Source: Membranipora membranacea
Lineage: Eukaryota > Bryozoa > Gymnolaemata > Cheilostomatida > Membraniporidae
Direction: 5' to 3'
Assembly: GCA_914767715.1 (NCBI GenBank)
Contig: OU612070.1
Coordinates: 24,850,025-24,914,024, forward strand
Length of the DNA stretch: 64,000 bases
Of the stretch, positions 12,801 to 24,391 are shown in pieces. The translations under genes were made by a program, and so were the position numbers. A model generated the notes under the pieces. That model did not search any database. It worked only from the letters and a program-made list of their open reading frames with translations, and was not told the origin of the DNA. Positions within the stretch are counted from its first letter, which is position 1; every line of letters begins with the position of its first letter.

Positions 12801-15800
12801 TCAACATCAAATCTGGCCATCATGGCCTTGGTTACAATTCTGTAAATCACAATGCTGGAAGATATGGCCAAGCATACGCTTACGGTAATAACAATGGATA
12901 TGGCTATGATGCTAAGCATAGTTATGGCAATGGATATGGTCATGATGAGAAGAGTGTCTATAGCAATGGTTACGGCTATGATGAGAAGAGCGGTTATAAC
13001 AATGGTTATGGCTATGATGAGAAGAGTGCCTATAACCATGGCTATGGTCATGCTAAGTCTGGACACAAGGAAGAAGGCAGCTACAGCATGGAGGCTGAGG
13101 ATGCCTACGGAAACAAGGTTGAGGCCAGCGGATCCTACGAGGTTGAGAAGAACGGTCATGGATATGACAAGACTCATGGTTATAACAATGGTTATGGCTA
13201 TGATGAGAAGAGTGCCTATAACACTGGTTATGGTCATGCTAAATCTGGACACAAGGAGGAGGGAAGCTATAGCATGGAGACCAAGGATGCCTACGGCAAC
13301 AAGGTTGAGGCCAGCGGTTCCTACGAGGTTGAGAAGAAGGATCATGGATATGGCAAGACTCATGGTTATGACAATGGTTATGGCTATGATGAGAAGAGTG
13401 CCTATAACACTGGTTATGGTCATGCTAAGTCTGCACACAAGGAAGAGGGAAGCTACAGCATGGAAGCTGAGGATGCCTACGGAAACAAGGTTGAGGCCAG
13501 CGGTTCTTACGAGGTTGAGAAGAACGGTCATGGCTACGACAAGACTCATGATTATAACAATGGTTATGGCTATGATGAGAAGAGCGGATATAACACTGGT
13601 TATGGTCATGCTAAGTCTGCACACAAGGAGGAGGGAAGCTACAGCATGGAAGCTGAGGATGCCTACGGAAACAAGGTTGAGGCCAGCGGATCTTACGAGG
13701 TTGAGAAGAACGGTCATGGCTACGACAAGACTCATGGTTATAACAATGGTTATGGCTATTATGAGAAGAGCGGATACAACACTGGTTATGGTCATGCTAA
13801 GTCTGCACACAAGGAAGAGGGAAGCTACAGCATGGAGGCTGAGGATGCCTACGGAAACAAGGTTGAGGCCAGCGGTTCTTACGAGGTTGAGAAGAACGGT
13901 CATGGATATGACAAGACTCATGGTTATAACAATGGTTATGGCTATGATGAGAAGAGCGGATACAACACTGGTTATGGTCATGCTAAGTCTGCACACAAGG
14001 AAGAGGGAAGCTACAGCATGGAGGCTGAGGATGCCTATGGAAACAAGGTTGAGGCCAGCGGTTCTTACGAGGTTGAGAAGAACGGTCATGGCTATGACAA
14101 GACTCATGGTTATAACAATGGTTATGGCTATGATGAGAAGAGCGGATACAACACTGGTTATGGTCATGCTAAGTCTGCACACAAGGAAGAGGGAAGCTAC
14201 AGCATGGAGGCTGAGGATGCCTATGGAAACAAGGTTGAGGCCAGCGGTTCTTACGAGGTTGAGAAGAACGGTCATGGATATGACAAGACTCATGGTTATA
14301 ACAATGGTTATGGCTATGATGAGAAGAGCGGATACAACACTGGTTATGGTCATGCTAAGTCTGCACACAAGGAAGAGGGAAGCTACAGCATGGAGGCTGA
14401 GGATGCCTATGGAAACAAGGTTGAGGCCAGTGGTTCTTACGAGGTTGAGAAGAACGGTCATGGCTACGACAAGACTCATGGTTATAACAATGGTTATGGC
14501 TATGATGAGAAGAGCGGATACAACACTGGTTATGGTCATGCTAAGTCTGCACACAAGGAAGAGGGAAGCTACAGCGTGGAGGCTGAGGATGCCTACGGAA
14601 ACAAGGTTGAGGCCAGCGGTTCTTACGAGGTTGAGAAGAACGGTCATGGCTATGACAAGACTCATGGTTATAACAATGGTTATGGCTATGATGAGAAGAG
14701 CGGATACAACACTGGTTATGGTCATGCTAAGTCTGCACACAAGGAAGAGGGAAGCTACAGCATGGAAGCTGAGGATGCCTACGGAAACAAGGTTGAGGCC
14801 AGCGGTTCTTACGAGGTTGAGAAGAACGGTCATGGCTATGACAATACTCATGGTTATAACACTGGTTATGGCTATGATGAGAAGAGTGCCTATAACACTG
14901 GTTATGGTCATGAGAAATCTGGACACAAGGAGGAGGGAAGCTATAGCATGGAGACCAAGGATGCCTACGGCAACAAGGTTGAGGCCAGCGGATCTTATGA
15001 GGTTGAGAAGAAGGATCATGGATATGACAAGACTCACGGTTATGACAATGGTTATGGCTATGATGAGAAGAGTGCCTATAACACTGGTTATGGTCATGAG
15101 AAATCTGGACACAAGGAAGAAGGAAGCTACAGCATGGAGACCAAGGATGGATACGGAAACAAGGTTGAGGCCAGCGGATCTTACGAGGTTGAGAAGAAGG
15201 ATCATGGATATAGATACGAAAATACTCATGGCTATAGCAATGGTTATGGCTATGACAAGCCAGCTCCTGCTAAGAAAGTAGAGTCTAGCCACAGCTTGAA
15301 AGCCCAGGATCGTTACGGAAACCAACTTGATGCCAGTGTGTCCTATGAGAAAGAGACCGATGCCACTCATTATAGACATGGAGATGTTTATACACTTCCA
15401 ACTGGTAAGGAAGAAGGCAGTTACAGCGTCGAAGCTAAAGATGCTCATGGTAATGCCGTAGATGCAAGCGGATCATATGAGGTTAAGCGAACGAAAAACC
15501 ATTATGGTAAGATAACAGAGAACGAAGAAGGTAGCTACAGCTATGAAACTAAAGATGCACATGGCCGAGTTATTGATGCCAGTGGGTCATACGAAATCGA
15601 GAGGAAGAATACCAGGGCATATGGATATAAGCTTGCTGGACCTGGACAAGGTACCAGACGCCTCTACAAAAACAGAGGAAAACAGAGTGCAAAGAGAATG
15701 ATGGCGTTGAGCCAAGTGAATGGCCGCAAAGGCAGGAGACAAGGGAGAAGGCGTTTTGGTAACAAGAATATCGGTTACAACAAGGACAAAATGGAAGGAA

Positions 15801-15991
15801 GCTATGAGGTAGTCAAGTACAACAAACTTGGAAACAAAGTCACCATTGGTGGATCATATGAGGTCAGACCAGAGGCTGAGGGTAAATTTGAGAAGGAAGA
15901 GGCTAGCTATAGTATGGAAGCAGTAGATGCCTATGGAAACAGAGTAGACACAAGTGGATCTGTTGAGGTTCATCGAAGAGTTCACCATTAA
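9842..15991 (+). CDS. Giant secreted Gly/Tyr/His-rich repeat protein
   Basis: Two coding exons, 9842-9912 (exon from 9836) and 11497-15991, joined in phase (AG+G) give 1521 residues. Residues 1-17 are a signal peptide (MKVLVIVLALLIAVNAA), followed by the basic PGGRRAR. The body alternates module A, about 26 residues of the type EEGSYSMEAEDAYGNKVEAS then GSYEVEK, and module B, a Gly/Tyr/Asn/His linker built of HGYDKTHGYNNGYGYDEKSG-like units. I count about 22 module A copies, the last five diverged. Residues ~413-488 are a non-repeat Gly/Leu/His/Asn island and ~1400-1455 a strongly basic Arg/Lys segment. No cysteine is apparent. The A module, with alternating polar and aromatic residues around YGNxV, suggests beta-hairpins. 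The composition suits a structural matrix, adhesive, silk-like or cuticle-like protein (inference). Module A faintly recalls RR-type cuticle motifs but lacks the full consensus. I do not recognise an orthologue. Confidence 0.88.
9913..11496 (+). other. Intron 2 of the Gly/Tyr-rich gene
   Basis: 1.58-kb intron with consensus donor GTAAGT at 9913 and acceptor ATCACAG at 11490-11496. No feature seen inside; the short open frames here carry no recognisable domain. Confidence 0.8.
11566..15990 (+). repeat. Coding tandem array of 186-bp (62-residue) units
   Basis: Within the large exon the dominant unit is 186 bp, 62 codons. The motif encoding GNKVEASGSYE recurs at about 13484, 13672, 13858, 14044, 14230, 14416, 14602 and 14788, steps of 186. 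Units from about 13430 to 14880 are almost identical in DNA, while those near the ends (11570-11700 and after 15280) are diverged. A second, smaller array at 12320-12660 repeats the linker only (about 117 bp, 39 codons). Confidence 0.92.
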
Positions 15992-17302
15992 GTGGAACAC
16001 ATCTTTCAGTGAGCTCAACAATCATTTTTTAATCATTGGACTGATTTTGCTCAGGCTTTATTTTTATTTTATTTTCGCTTACGATAAATATACTCATCAG
16101 TATTTCCTATTAAATTTGCTTAAAAATTCAATACACAATTAAATATTATCAGTTTTTGTAATCGTGTCCATTTATTGTTTTCTAGCATCATCTTAATAAC
16201 AGGCACTATTGCAACAAAGAAAAGCGCTTTTTTTACTCTTTCATATTTGTTCCTTTTTTTTTCCAAATATGTATACTGTGTCATTCTTGCTTGCAATACA
16301 AGCCTAGCAGAAACAACTCCCCAGATATGATGATATTTAGCACACAGCAAAAGGGAACCAACCTACACACTGTAAAAATCTCTGCACTCCATTTGATAAA
16401 AGTCAAGCCAATGTGTTGGGCCCGATGATTGGCTGTTATCAGATCCTTTGACAAATCATGAAATATTCTCAATTATAACCATGTGTACTGACTTTATGCG
16501 ACAGCGATTGACACATATCCACTTGCAACTGCTTTACATACAGAATTGTGGTTATTATATCAACAAATTCAAAAGATATCCAAACCATTGGCCAAATCCC
16601 GGCCATTCGCCAGCCTATAAAAAGATAAACATGATCGCTTGTCATTACTGACATGGTCAAATAAAAAAAAGTGTTCATCAGAGATATTTTAAAACCATTC
16701 TTGAAAATCCATGGATTTTTTCCTTTGTAAATTCTTTGTATTTAAACGTGATCACAACAACGTGACTATCGATGATGGCAAGATTATTTTGCGATCTCCG
16801 ATAGATTATTTTCACATGAACATACAATTTATTAGTACTAGTGAAAATTCCATTTAAAAAATCAGAAATCCGTCTTGGTTTTATGTTGAGCAATATTCAG
16901 TATGTATTGACTTTGGTTGTTGCATACATGTGAACAAGCACATGTAGTCGCTCCCTTCACTGGACGGTAAGGCTGCTTGTTTATACAAACTGCTAAACGA
17001 TCAATGTTAAACATTTTTTGTGCTGCTGCATTGACTTTGCAGGTGATTGCAGAGTAATTGTTACAGGAAATGTCGCGACCACTTAGAGAACTACTCCAAA
17101 CATAATCTGAGGAGTAATTGTCACATCAAAGAAGCCAGGAAATGGTGTAATCTCATTACCAGGGAGACTAGCTACAAGGCCCTTTTTAAAGTGTTAAACA
17201 AATCTAATTTGTGATGTAATTTCCCGTGACCCGAAGCAAGCTGACCGACCTTGGCACTGATGATGACATGTTATGCCGTAATTTGATGTGGTATCTGACC
17301 AA
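15992..17302. other. 3' UTR and intergenic spacer
   Basis: AT-rich sequence after the Gly/Tyr-rich gene. No classical AATAAA close to the stop; a variant such as CGATAAATA near 16082 may serve. No coding exon recognised. The last 250 bases before 17303 are presumed promoter of the next gene. Confidence 0.5.
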
Positions 17303-17358
17303 TATAAAAGAAAGGCTCCTCGCTCATGTCACTATCATTTCACCCTTTGAGAGATCAG
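17303..17358 (+). promoter_or_regulatory. TATA box and non-coding first exon of Ser-rich gene
   Basis: TATAAAAG at 17303-17310, preceded by a CCAAT (GACCAATATAAAAG). A start near 17333 gives a first exon ending GAGATCAG at 17358 before donor GTAAGG. Same layout as the gene at 9176. Confidence 0.6.
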
Positions 17359-17489
17359 GTAAGGCAAGACTGTGCTGTGCTTTGTTATAGTCATTGTTTA
17401 GTCTTTAGTATTGACTTTTCACAATGGGCAATGTAGCAACATCAGCGATGAATGAATAAAATAATAATTTTTGATAAAAGTGAAAAACC

Positions 17490-17513
17490 CATAGACTTAT
17501 TATTAAGTCTATG
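17490..17513. mobile_element. 24-bp perfect palindromic mini-element
   Basis: The palindrome CATAGACTTATT/ATTAAGTCTATG is flanked by GAAAAACC (17482-17489) and GAAATACC (17514-17521), an imperfect 8-bp duplication (7 of 8). It consists of nothing but the two terminal repeats of the CATAGACTTA family. It lies in intron 1 of the Ser-rich secreted gene. Confidence 0.7.
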
Positions 17514-17680
17514 GAAATACCTTGTATTATGAATCTCAATATCAACGATGTAATCACGAAGGCAAGCGTGAAAGAAACATTCAGCAAAAAATTGTAACTC
17601 TGACGAGGTTTTCCCCTAAGTATTTCTTACTTCATGTCAATATAATATTCAGATCTGTTTTATTATTGTAGATACCGACT

Positions 17681-19432
17681 ATGAAGGTTCTTATCATTGT
17701 TGCTTTTCTGGCACTTGCTGCCAACGCTGCCGTGTAAGTGCATTTTAGATATTTATAGATATTGATTAGTTAATTAGTTAGTTTATTAAATAGCAAAAAC
17801 CTTGACATGATAAAAGGGGAGGGAGTGTATTTAATCAGAGGTAGATTTGGAGCCTCATCTGACTATAAGAAACCTGATCACAGCAACTCCACTTTGTTTT
17901 TTGGGGCTGCTGTGGTATAGCTAACTGTAAGTTAACGAGTGAACAGAATATTGATCTCCTAGCCATCTCCTAGCTATTAAATCCTCCATTGATTTTATTT
18001 CTGGTATCTTTTTTATCTGTTGTTCAGCACAAGACGTGTCGAGCACGGCAGAAGAGGGCTCACCAACTCCTGGGTAGGAGGACTTAGCCGTGGAATCTGG
18101 AACCTTGAACTCTCTGGCCGCCAAGGACTCAATGGTCGTCTCGGGTTCAATGGTCCTCGTCTTGGGTTCAATGGTCCTCTAGGACTCACTGGTTATCAAG
18201 GACTTACCGGTCGTCTAGGACTTCCTCGTTCTCTCGGACGCGGATTTTCTGGAATCAGAAGTCTTTTATGGCCCGGCAGAGGAAGAAATCTCAAGCGTGT
18301 ACACAATGCTGAGAGCAGCAGCAGCGATAGTGCAGATGACTCAACTGCCTCTGCTGTGTCGTCCTCTTCTTCCTCACCTGAAGTTGTGTCAGAGAGTCAC
18401 AGCTTAGAGACCAGGTGAGATGAAGTGAATTGAAATTGGAGATTTTGTTTGGGTTTTAATGTAAAACAATACTTGCTTAGAACATACAGAATTGGTTAGC
18501 CTCTAATCGGACAGTAACAGAATTATGCCAACACACATTAATGTAGAACTTCCCTACAACACAATTTTTTGTGTAATGTTATAGCGGCTTGGCTGTTGTA
18601 GGTGGAAAAAATCGCCAGATTGATGGTAAGAAATAGATTCCACTCACCTCCAGTATAAAGTCTTTTTTTTGTATGTTTTGTAGCAAAGATGAAAGCAGTG
18701 CCAGTAGCAGTGTTAGCAGCAGCAGCAGCAGCGTGGAGAGTGAGACCGCTGACGATGTCTCCTCTTCCTCATCTAGTGATGATAAGTCACACAGCAGCAG
18801 CATGGAGAGTGAAACCGCTGACGAAGTCTCCTCTTCCTCATCTAGTGATGACAAGTCACACAGCTACAGCAAGGATTCCTACGGTCGTCATGTAAAGACT
18901 CACATCAGCCGATCGGTGGAGTACAGTAAGAGATCTGGATACAAGCGCCCAGTGTGTGAGTATAGTCAAATATCTCCTATCAAAATGATACGGTATGAAG
19001 TCATAAACAAGTGTTATAGAAAAGGCAGTTTAGCTCTATCTGATTTGGTGTTAAAGTCATAAACAAGTCTCATATGGAAGGGCAGCTAAGGTTGATCTGC
19101 TTCAATGCTAAATTTCTTGCACCCTCTGAAGGTAAAAAAGCTATTAATTCTGATATAAACAACCTTGAATTTCTTAAAAACACATAAAGAGACTGCACAC
19201 TCATGAGGCCAAACAATATTTGTATGCCCTGTGATATAGATGATAACACTAGAGGGGGAGGGAGATGTTTGATGGAGATTGAGGTGTAATATTGGAGGGA
19301 CCAGTAACAGACACTTGCTAATGCTATATCACTGATCACCAAACATCGATATTCTCATTTTAGATAGGAGATGGTAGAGTATTCTTCTATTCTGGAGAGC
19401 TCTACACCTATGATTCCCTGGTTGTACTATGA
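17681..19432 (+). CDS. Secreted Gly/Leu-repeat plus acidic Ser-rich protein
   Basis: Coding exons 17681-17733, 18028-18414, 18684-18951 and 19364-19432 are phase-consistent and give 258 residues. Residues 1-16 are a signal peptide, MKVLIIVAFLALAANA, close to that of the upstream gene. Residues ~35-80 are repeats such as GLNGRLGFNGPRLGFNGPLG and GLTGYQGLTGRLGLP, followed by an Arg-rich stretch. Residues ~95-215 are Ser/Glu/Asp-rich (SSSSSVESETADDVSSSSSS) with a 23-residue tandem duplication (starts near 18733 and 18802). The Ser-Asp/Glu pattern suits acidic secretory kinases, as in biomineral-associated phosphoproteins (inference). The third exon may instead use the stronger donor GTGAGT at 18956, which would give a shorter C-terminus; with the donor at 18952 the last exon adds IGDGRVFFYSGELYTYDSLV. 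Function unknown; a structural extracellular role is likely. Confidence 0.78.
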
Positions 19433-19527
19433 CAAGAAATGCGCTATTGCAAGATAAATCAGCAATGAAATGCAGAATCTGAAATGATTTAGGCTTGGTT
19501 TTATGTATGTAAGTTGGAAGTCATTTG

Positions 19528-19533
19528 AATAAA
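19528..19533 (+). terminator. Polyadenylation signal of Ser-rich gene
   Basis: AATAAA in TTTGAATAAAACC about 95 bases after the stop codon; another AATAAA follows near 19600. Confidence 0.65.
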
Positions 19534-21286
19534 ACCGAAACTTCAAAATGCCTTTATGTCTTTGTAATTTGATATTAGTATTAAAATTAATGCCAATGAA
19601 ATAAAGTTTGGTGATTTACTTGAGTGTAACAAATCAGCAAATCTATAGACTTTAATTCTAGTCAAGCTCTCTACTGTCGGTGATGCTATGATTTTGCTAT
19701 CAGCTGATATTCCAGGAGTAGTTATAATCGGATTTCGAGAAGAAAAGTGCATTAAATTCAACAACTTGCTGTGACCCATTTGATGGTGGATTTCAATTTA
19801 TCGACAAATATCCTCAACTTGATGATTACAAGCTGCTGAATCTTTTGCAATTTCCAAACTCAAAATATTGACAAACATTTGCAATATCTCTCTTCAACCA
19901 CAGAGGGAACAAACTTGTTCAAATAAAAGACCAAAGTCAACATAAAGTGATTGCCTGGCTGAATCAAATTTAAATAGGGTTAGCAGCAGTCAAATTTATC
20001 CTGCTTTTTTGAGAAAAAGTAGAAATGACTTTTTTATATGAAAATGGAAGGTGCTGGTGAACAGTTTATTTAAAAAATCTCAGAAAGTGGTGAAAATACA
20101 ATTTTGATTTCACTAAAAATGTCCATGCTACAATGAGTTTAATCACTTCAAAATATACCGGCTCTTATTGGTTGATCTTGAAGCTTGAAATGATTAAACG
20201 ATCTCAGATAGTGCCTACGGCCTAGATTCCTTTGCCGAGATTGATATTGACCTTTGGCTAACCTTGTCACGGGCGGCCACTTTTTTTGTTTTGGCCTTAA
20301 TAATAAGTCCTAGGATCCGGAAGCATCTCGATCCAAAGTATGTGAAATTCTTCATTGGTAACGAGTCAGGAGTAGTTTTAAATGGAGGACGATATAAATC
20401 TGCCCATGTTTTATAAAATAATATGTGTCCTGACCTATCGCCCACAGACACCAGCCTCCTGCATTCTGATTTCAACGAGCCCTTTATTAAAATATCAAGT
20501 GAAAACGATCATCTCCCACACTCATAACAGAGCATCCTCCCATAAAGTTAAATTTGTTAAATACCTCCTGAAAAAGTGCAGGACATCAAAGAGACAGAAA
20601 TTTGAAAATTATATGAGACTTTGTTGCCTTTATTCTTCATTTCGATATGATTAAACTAGTGATTAGGATGGATTATTTAGAAATGGCGATGAACAAACTT
20701 AAAACTTAAAAGTTCAAACTTCAAAGACCTTGTCTTGCACCTGATACTAGTGACGATAGAAAGATGGATGTATGTTATCATGGTCAGGACGGTACTGCAA
20801 AGACTTGTAATCTATAATGGCCAATTCCCAGCAGCAGTAGCCATTCCGAATACAATTCATCCTTACCATGTCATTGCAGAATGGGATTAAATGCCAATGT
20901 AATAAAAGAATCCCCTTTGCCTTTTTGATAAATAAAGAAGTCGGATTTTGGGTATCCATGTTTAATGGGCTTGGTGTGAGTTTTATCGGTACCAGCGCAT
21001 GTACTCATGAGGGGATAGCTCCCCCTGCATTGAATATGATGGATCATATTGAAATGATATTCACTCACACGGCACCTACACAGCCACACCTTCACCCATC
21101 AGCATCATCTTAAGCATGACCGGTGAATGTTTCCCTATTAATGAGTAAGGGCGTAACTTTGAAATTTAAAAAAAATAAAACCTACTTGTATGAAGCAATA
21201 ACAGCAGCAATAAGGGTGCCTTTATACATTATGCATGATCAGGTGTGGCCAAAGCTTGAGTTTATCATACTGGTTGCGCTGAGGGG
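19534..21286. other. Intergenic, with a foldback-element fragment
   Basis: No gene seen. At about 19826-19862, AAGCTGCTGAATCTTTTGCA and the following bases match the internal repeat of the foldback element at 29413-31151, so a decayed relative lies here. Confidence 0.5.
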
Positions 21287-21357
21287 TATAAATACTGGCT
21301 TCGAGAAGAGATTTATACACTGTTGACTCAAACTGCAGCCTCTCAGATCATACAGAT
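21287..21357 (+). promoter_or_regulatory. TATA box and non-coding first exon of PLAT gene
   Basis: TATAAATA at 21287-21294. A start near 21317 gives a non-coding exon ending at 21357 before a perfect donor GTGAGT. This is the third gene in a row with this layout. Confidence 0.6.
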
Positions 21358-21934
21358 GTGAGTATTATTTTCAGTTGCTATCTCATTAACTAAAGTTATT
21401 ACAAATTTATATTTTGATATATTGATATTTATTTTTATTGAAATACAAACAATTCTATATTCAATTCCATACGTTATATGCATGGAAGGCCAGTTGGAAA
21501 AAACATTCATTGGTCCTTCCTGGCAACTTCTTTCACAAACTAAATAATCAAGATGATGTTTACCAAAAACGGATATAATTTTGTCTAGCTCAAACCGAGG
21601 AGTTAGAGACTCTCCTTGCTCAAACAGAAGGGTTTTCTGCGAAAAAAAATTCTCAAACGGTTCATATTGGTTTAGCGATGAAAAGAATCATGGTCTCATC
21701 TGTCTGCAGTTCTGTATTATATTCATATATTAGTAAATATCTGGAGAATTATCATTTTCACATAATATGTGAAATCTCAATTATACTTTAATTGAGATTT
21801 TTAGAATTTTTAGATTAGTGTAATAAAGAAGTATGTCCTAATAACGAATTTATGATTCATTGTAGTTTCTATTTATAGATTTAAAACCCAGCAGTCTGTA
21901 TTCTCAGAGGTGTCCAAACTTCACTGACGTTACC

Positions 21935-23691
21935 ATGTTTCTTCTCGTGGTGAGTAAAGTTTGTTTTGACATAAAATATTATATATATTCCAACTTTCTG
22001 TGATTAATTCTTGAAAGAAATTTTCACCCCCAAATTCTGAGCAGCGTTAAATATTTTTATAATCATTGGGCGGTGATAATAACAAATCATAATATTAGCT
22101 TTTCATTTCAATTTTAGATCCTGCTGACCTCTGTGGCAGTATGTCAAGGTGTAATTACAGGTAAATCTTCAAATTATTTGCATGCTTTTTTTAGTGTCTC
22201 AAAAATGTATACAATGTAAAGCTTGTAATATGTATAGTACGTATAATCTGTACTAAATGCTGCATGATATGAGTTAATTGAATCAAGTGTTCTCCCAAAG
22301 AATAATCACCGCACACATCTCCTACTTTCAAGTAATAGTATGTCAGTGTTTTTGAACACTAACATTCATCTACGTAATCTAAAACACTATTTGAACCAAA
22401 CATACGGGGCTGTTTTAGTTTGGGTCATTGGGTTGAAGACTGGAGACATCGGAAGTGATGCCTTTGTCCATATAAAGCTGAATGGTGACCGTGGATCCAG
22501 CGAGTTACTAAGACTCGATGACAACAGGGACAACTTCTTCCCCAACAGGTATGTGTATCAATCATCAGACCCTCCAAATCTCTCCAATAATTATTTTGGA
22601 TCGATTTGATCACTCACTGATTTTATTTTTATAACTCTATCGATTTTTTTTTTATTATTTTCAATTAAAACTTATGGATAATGAATTTGGGAAATAATCA
22701 TAAAAAAACAGAATTGATTGTCAACCGATAGGATAGTTTGCCATTCACCCCAGCAGGAAGAATGACCCCTGACCCCAGATAAGTAAATTTCAGATAGTGT
22801 TTAGTTCTGCACCATTTGTTTGTAAGAAGAGAGATTAAAAGTTAACGAGCCATAAATCTTGCTTTTTTAAGCCTGTGTTGAATGGTGAACCGTTCCTCCT
22901 TACTTCATTTATTGAACACAGAGGCTTGTATGTGGAATCTGTAGCTGGTCTCAATAACTCTTATACTGGTCCATCAGCTTATATTATAAGCAGTTAATAC
23001 AAAGCTAACAATCACTTCTAACTGTGATATTCACATATGAATATTATGTTATAGGTGGGAATATTATCCAGTCACAACTCGTAGCAGGGCGGTTGGAGAA
23101 TTAGAGTCGGTAGAGATCACTTTGAGTGAAGGTAGATGGTCCCTGGTGAGTCTGGATGTTACGTAAGCTAGGGGTTCTAAATAACGTAGAATGAGCGAGT
23201 CATTTAGTTTATATTGTTTATATATTATGGATTACATACATTAGACCTTAGACCGAAAAATTGTCACATGAGAGGACAATAAACAACTACATCATTTCTT
23301 TAAAAATCTATTTTGTTGTCCATATTTCTCACATGTTTTCATTGTGATCATGGTGTCGTCATTAACATAATCAATCAATTAAGAGCTCAAAGCTGTGTAA
23401 CATTTGTACTTATTCGTCTCATGCACAAACACAGAACATCACAATAATAAACTCTGAATTGAGATAGTAATATAAACATTGCTGAAATCAGTGAGAGAAA
23501 CTCACAGAGCGCTAAAATTTCTTCGAATCTGTCATCATTTCAATCTAAATTTTCAGGAAGATATTGTAATCACTCATATTGACACAGGAGAAGTGGTCTA
23601 CTGTCATCCTGATGCCCCGTTTATAAGCGCTGGGCGGGTTACTGTTTTGTGCTCACTCTATGGTTTGAACATGCCAATATGTGATGTGTGA
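21935..23691 (+). CDS. Small secreted PLAT/LH2-domain protein
   Basis: Coding exons 21935-21949, 22118-22160, 22419-22548, 23055-23145 and 23557-23691, phase-consistent, 137 residues. The signal peptide MFLLVILLTSVAVCQG is split by an intron after residue 5. The rest is one PLAT/LH2 beta-sandwich: WVIGLKTGDIGSDAFVHIKL is the first strands and the conserved T-G-D-x-x-G-T/S-D-A motif, then GDRGSSELLRLDDNRDNFFP, WEYYPV, and the closing SEGRWSLEDIVITHIDTGEV and YCHPD. PLAT domains bind lipids, membranes or partner proteins in lipoxygenases, lipases and polycystins. Here the domain stands alone, as in small secreted PLAT proteins. Cysteines near the C-terminus could form disulphides. It ends a run of secreted-protein genes, so an extracellular role is likely. 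Confidence 0.85.
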
Positions 23692-24365
23692 TTCATTCAT
23701 AAAACTGAATCAATTAGTGTCATCTACATAGCATAGTATCAGTAGAAAGTAATACAGCGAGAGGACAAAGTCTACCTGAGCTTTTGGGTAACAGACAAAC
23801 TATATATGAATATAAAATATTGTTATGCAAAGAAAGTTTGACAGGATCACGATTTGTCCTTGGTGGAATTAATTTGTATAATAATAATATTTTGCTGTCT
23901 GTCAGGGTTGACAATGACTGGTACTGATGTGCCGGCTTTGGAAGTGTTTTATAGTGACGACTAGGTTTTCCAGTCATTAGTGGCGCTCTTCAACCACTGA
24001 CAGCCTTAATCCAGCGTTGAGCATATCGCTACGAGGCCGGAGCTGCAGTGGTTGGTGACAGCATCCTCCTGTATTGAGCTATACCACACATGAAGGTTCA
24101 TTTATCTGCATGCACAATGTTGTTGTACATACAGAAGACCTCAATTATTTTCAGTCCTGATCCGAAGGGAATTAAATATGGTATACCCAGTACCCACCGC
24201 AGCATAAAATCGTTCTCTCTCATAGTATTGCAGACTTGGCCAACACAAAATATTGAGGCAGGTAGGGTTGGCAAAAAGGCTATTTCCACAAATCAGATTA
24301 AGATCACAAACACAATAATAGGCCACAATTGACAATCATATAGAGTGGAATTTGATAGTCTAGCT

Positions 24366-24391
24366 CATAGACTTATTATATTGAGTCTATG
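24366..24391. mobile_element. 26-bp palindromic mini-element
   Basis: CATAGACTTATTATATTGAG then TCTATG, an imperfect palindrome of the CATAGACTTA family. It is flanked by GTCTAGCT (24358-24365) and GTCTAGAC (24392-24399), 6 of 8 bases alike. Confidence 0.55.

Noticed and set aside
11660-15448. Very long open frames in the other frames and on the minus strand (up to 920 codons) over the repeat exon.
   Set aside because: They are shadows: the repeat unit is a multiple of three and lacks stops in several frames. The translations are low-complexity and only the plus-strand frame joins to a signal-peptide exon.
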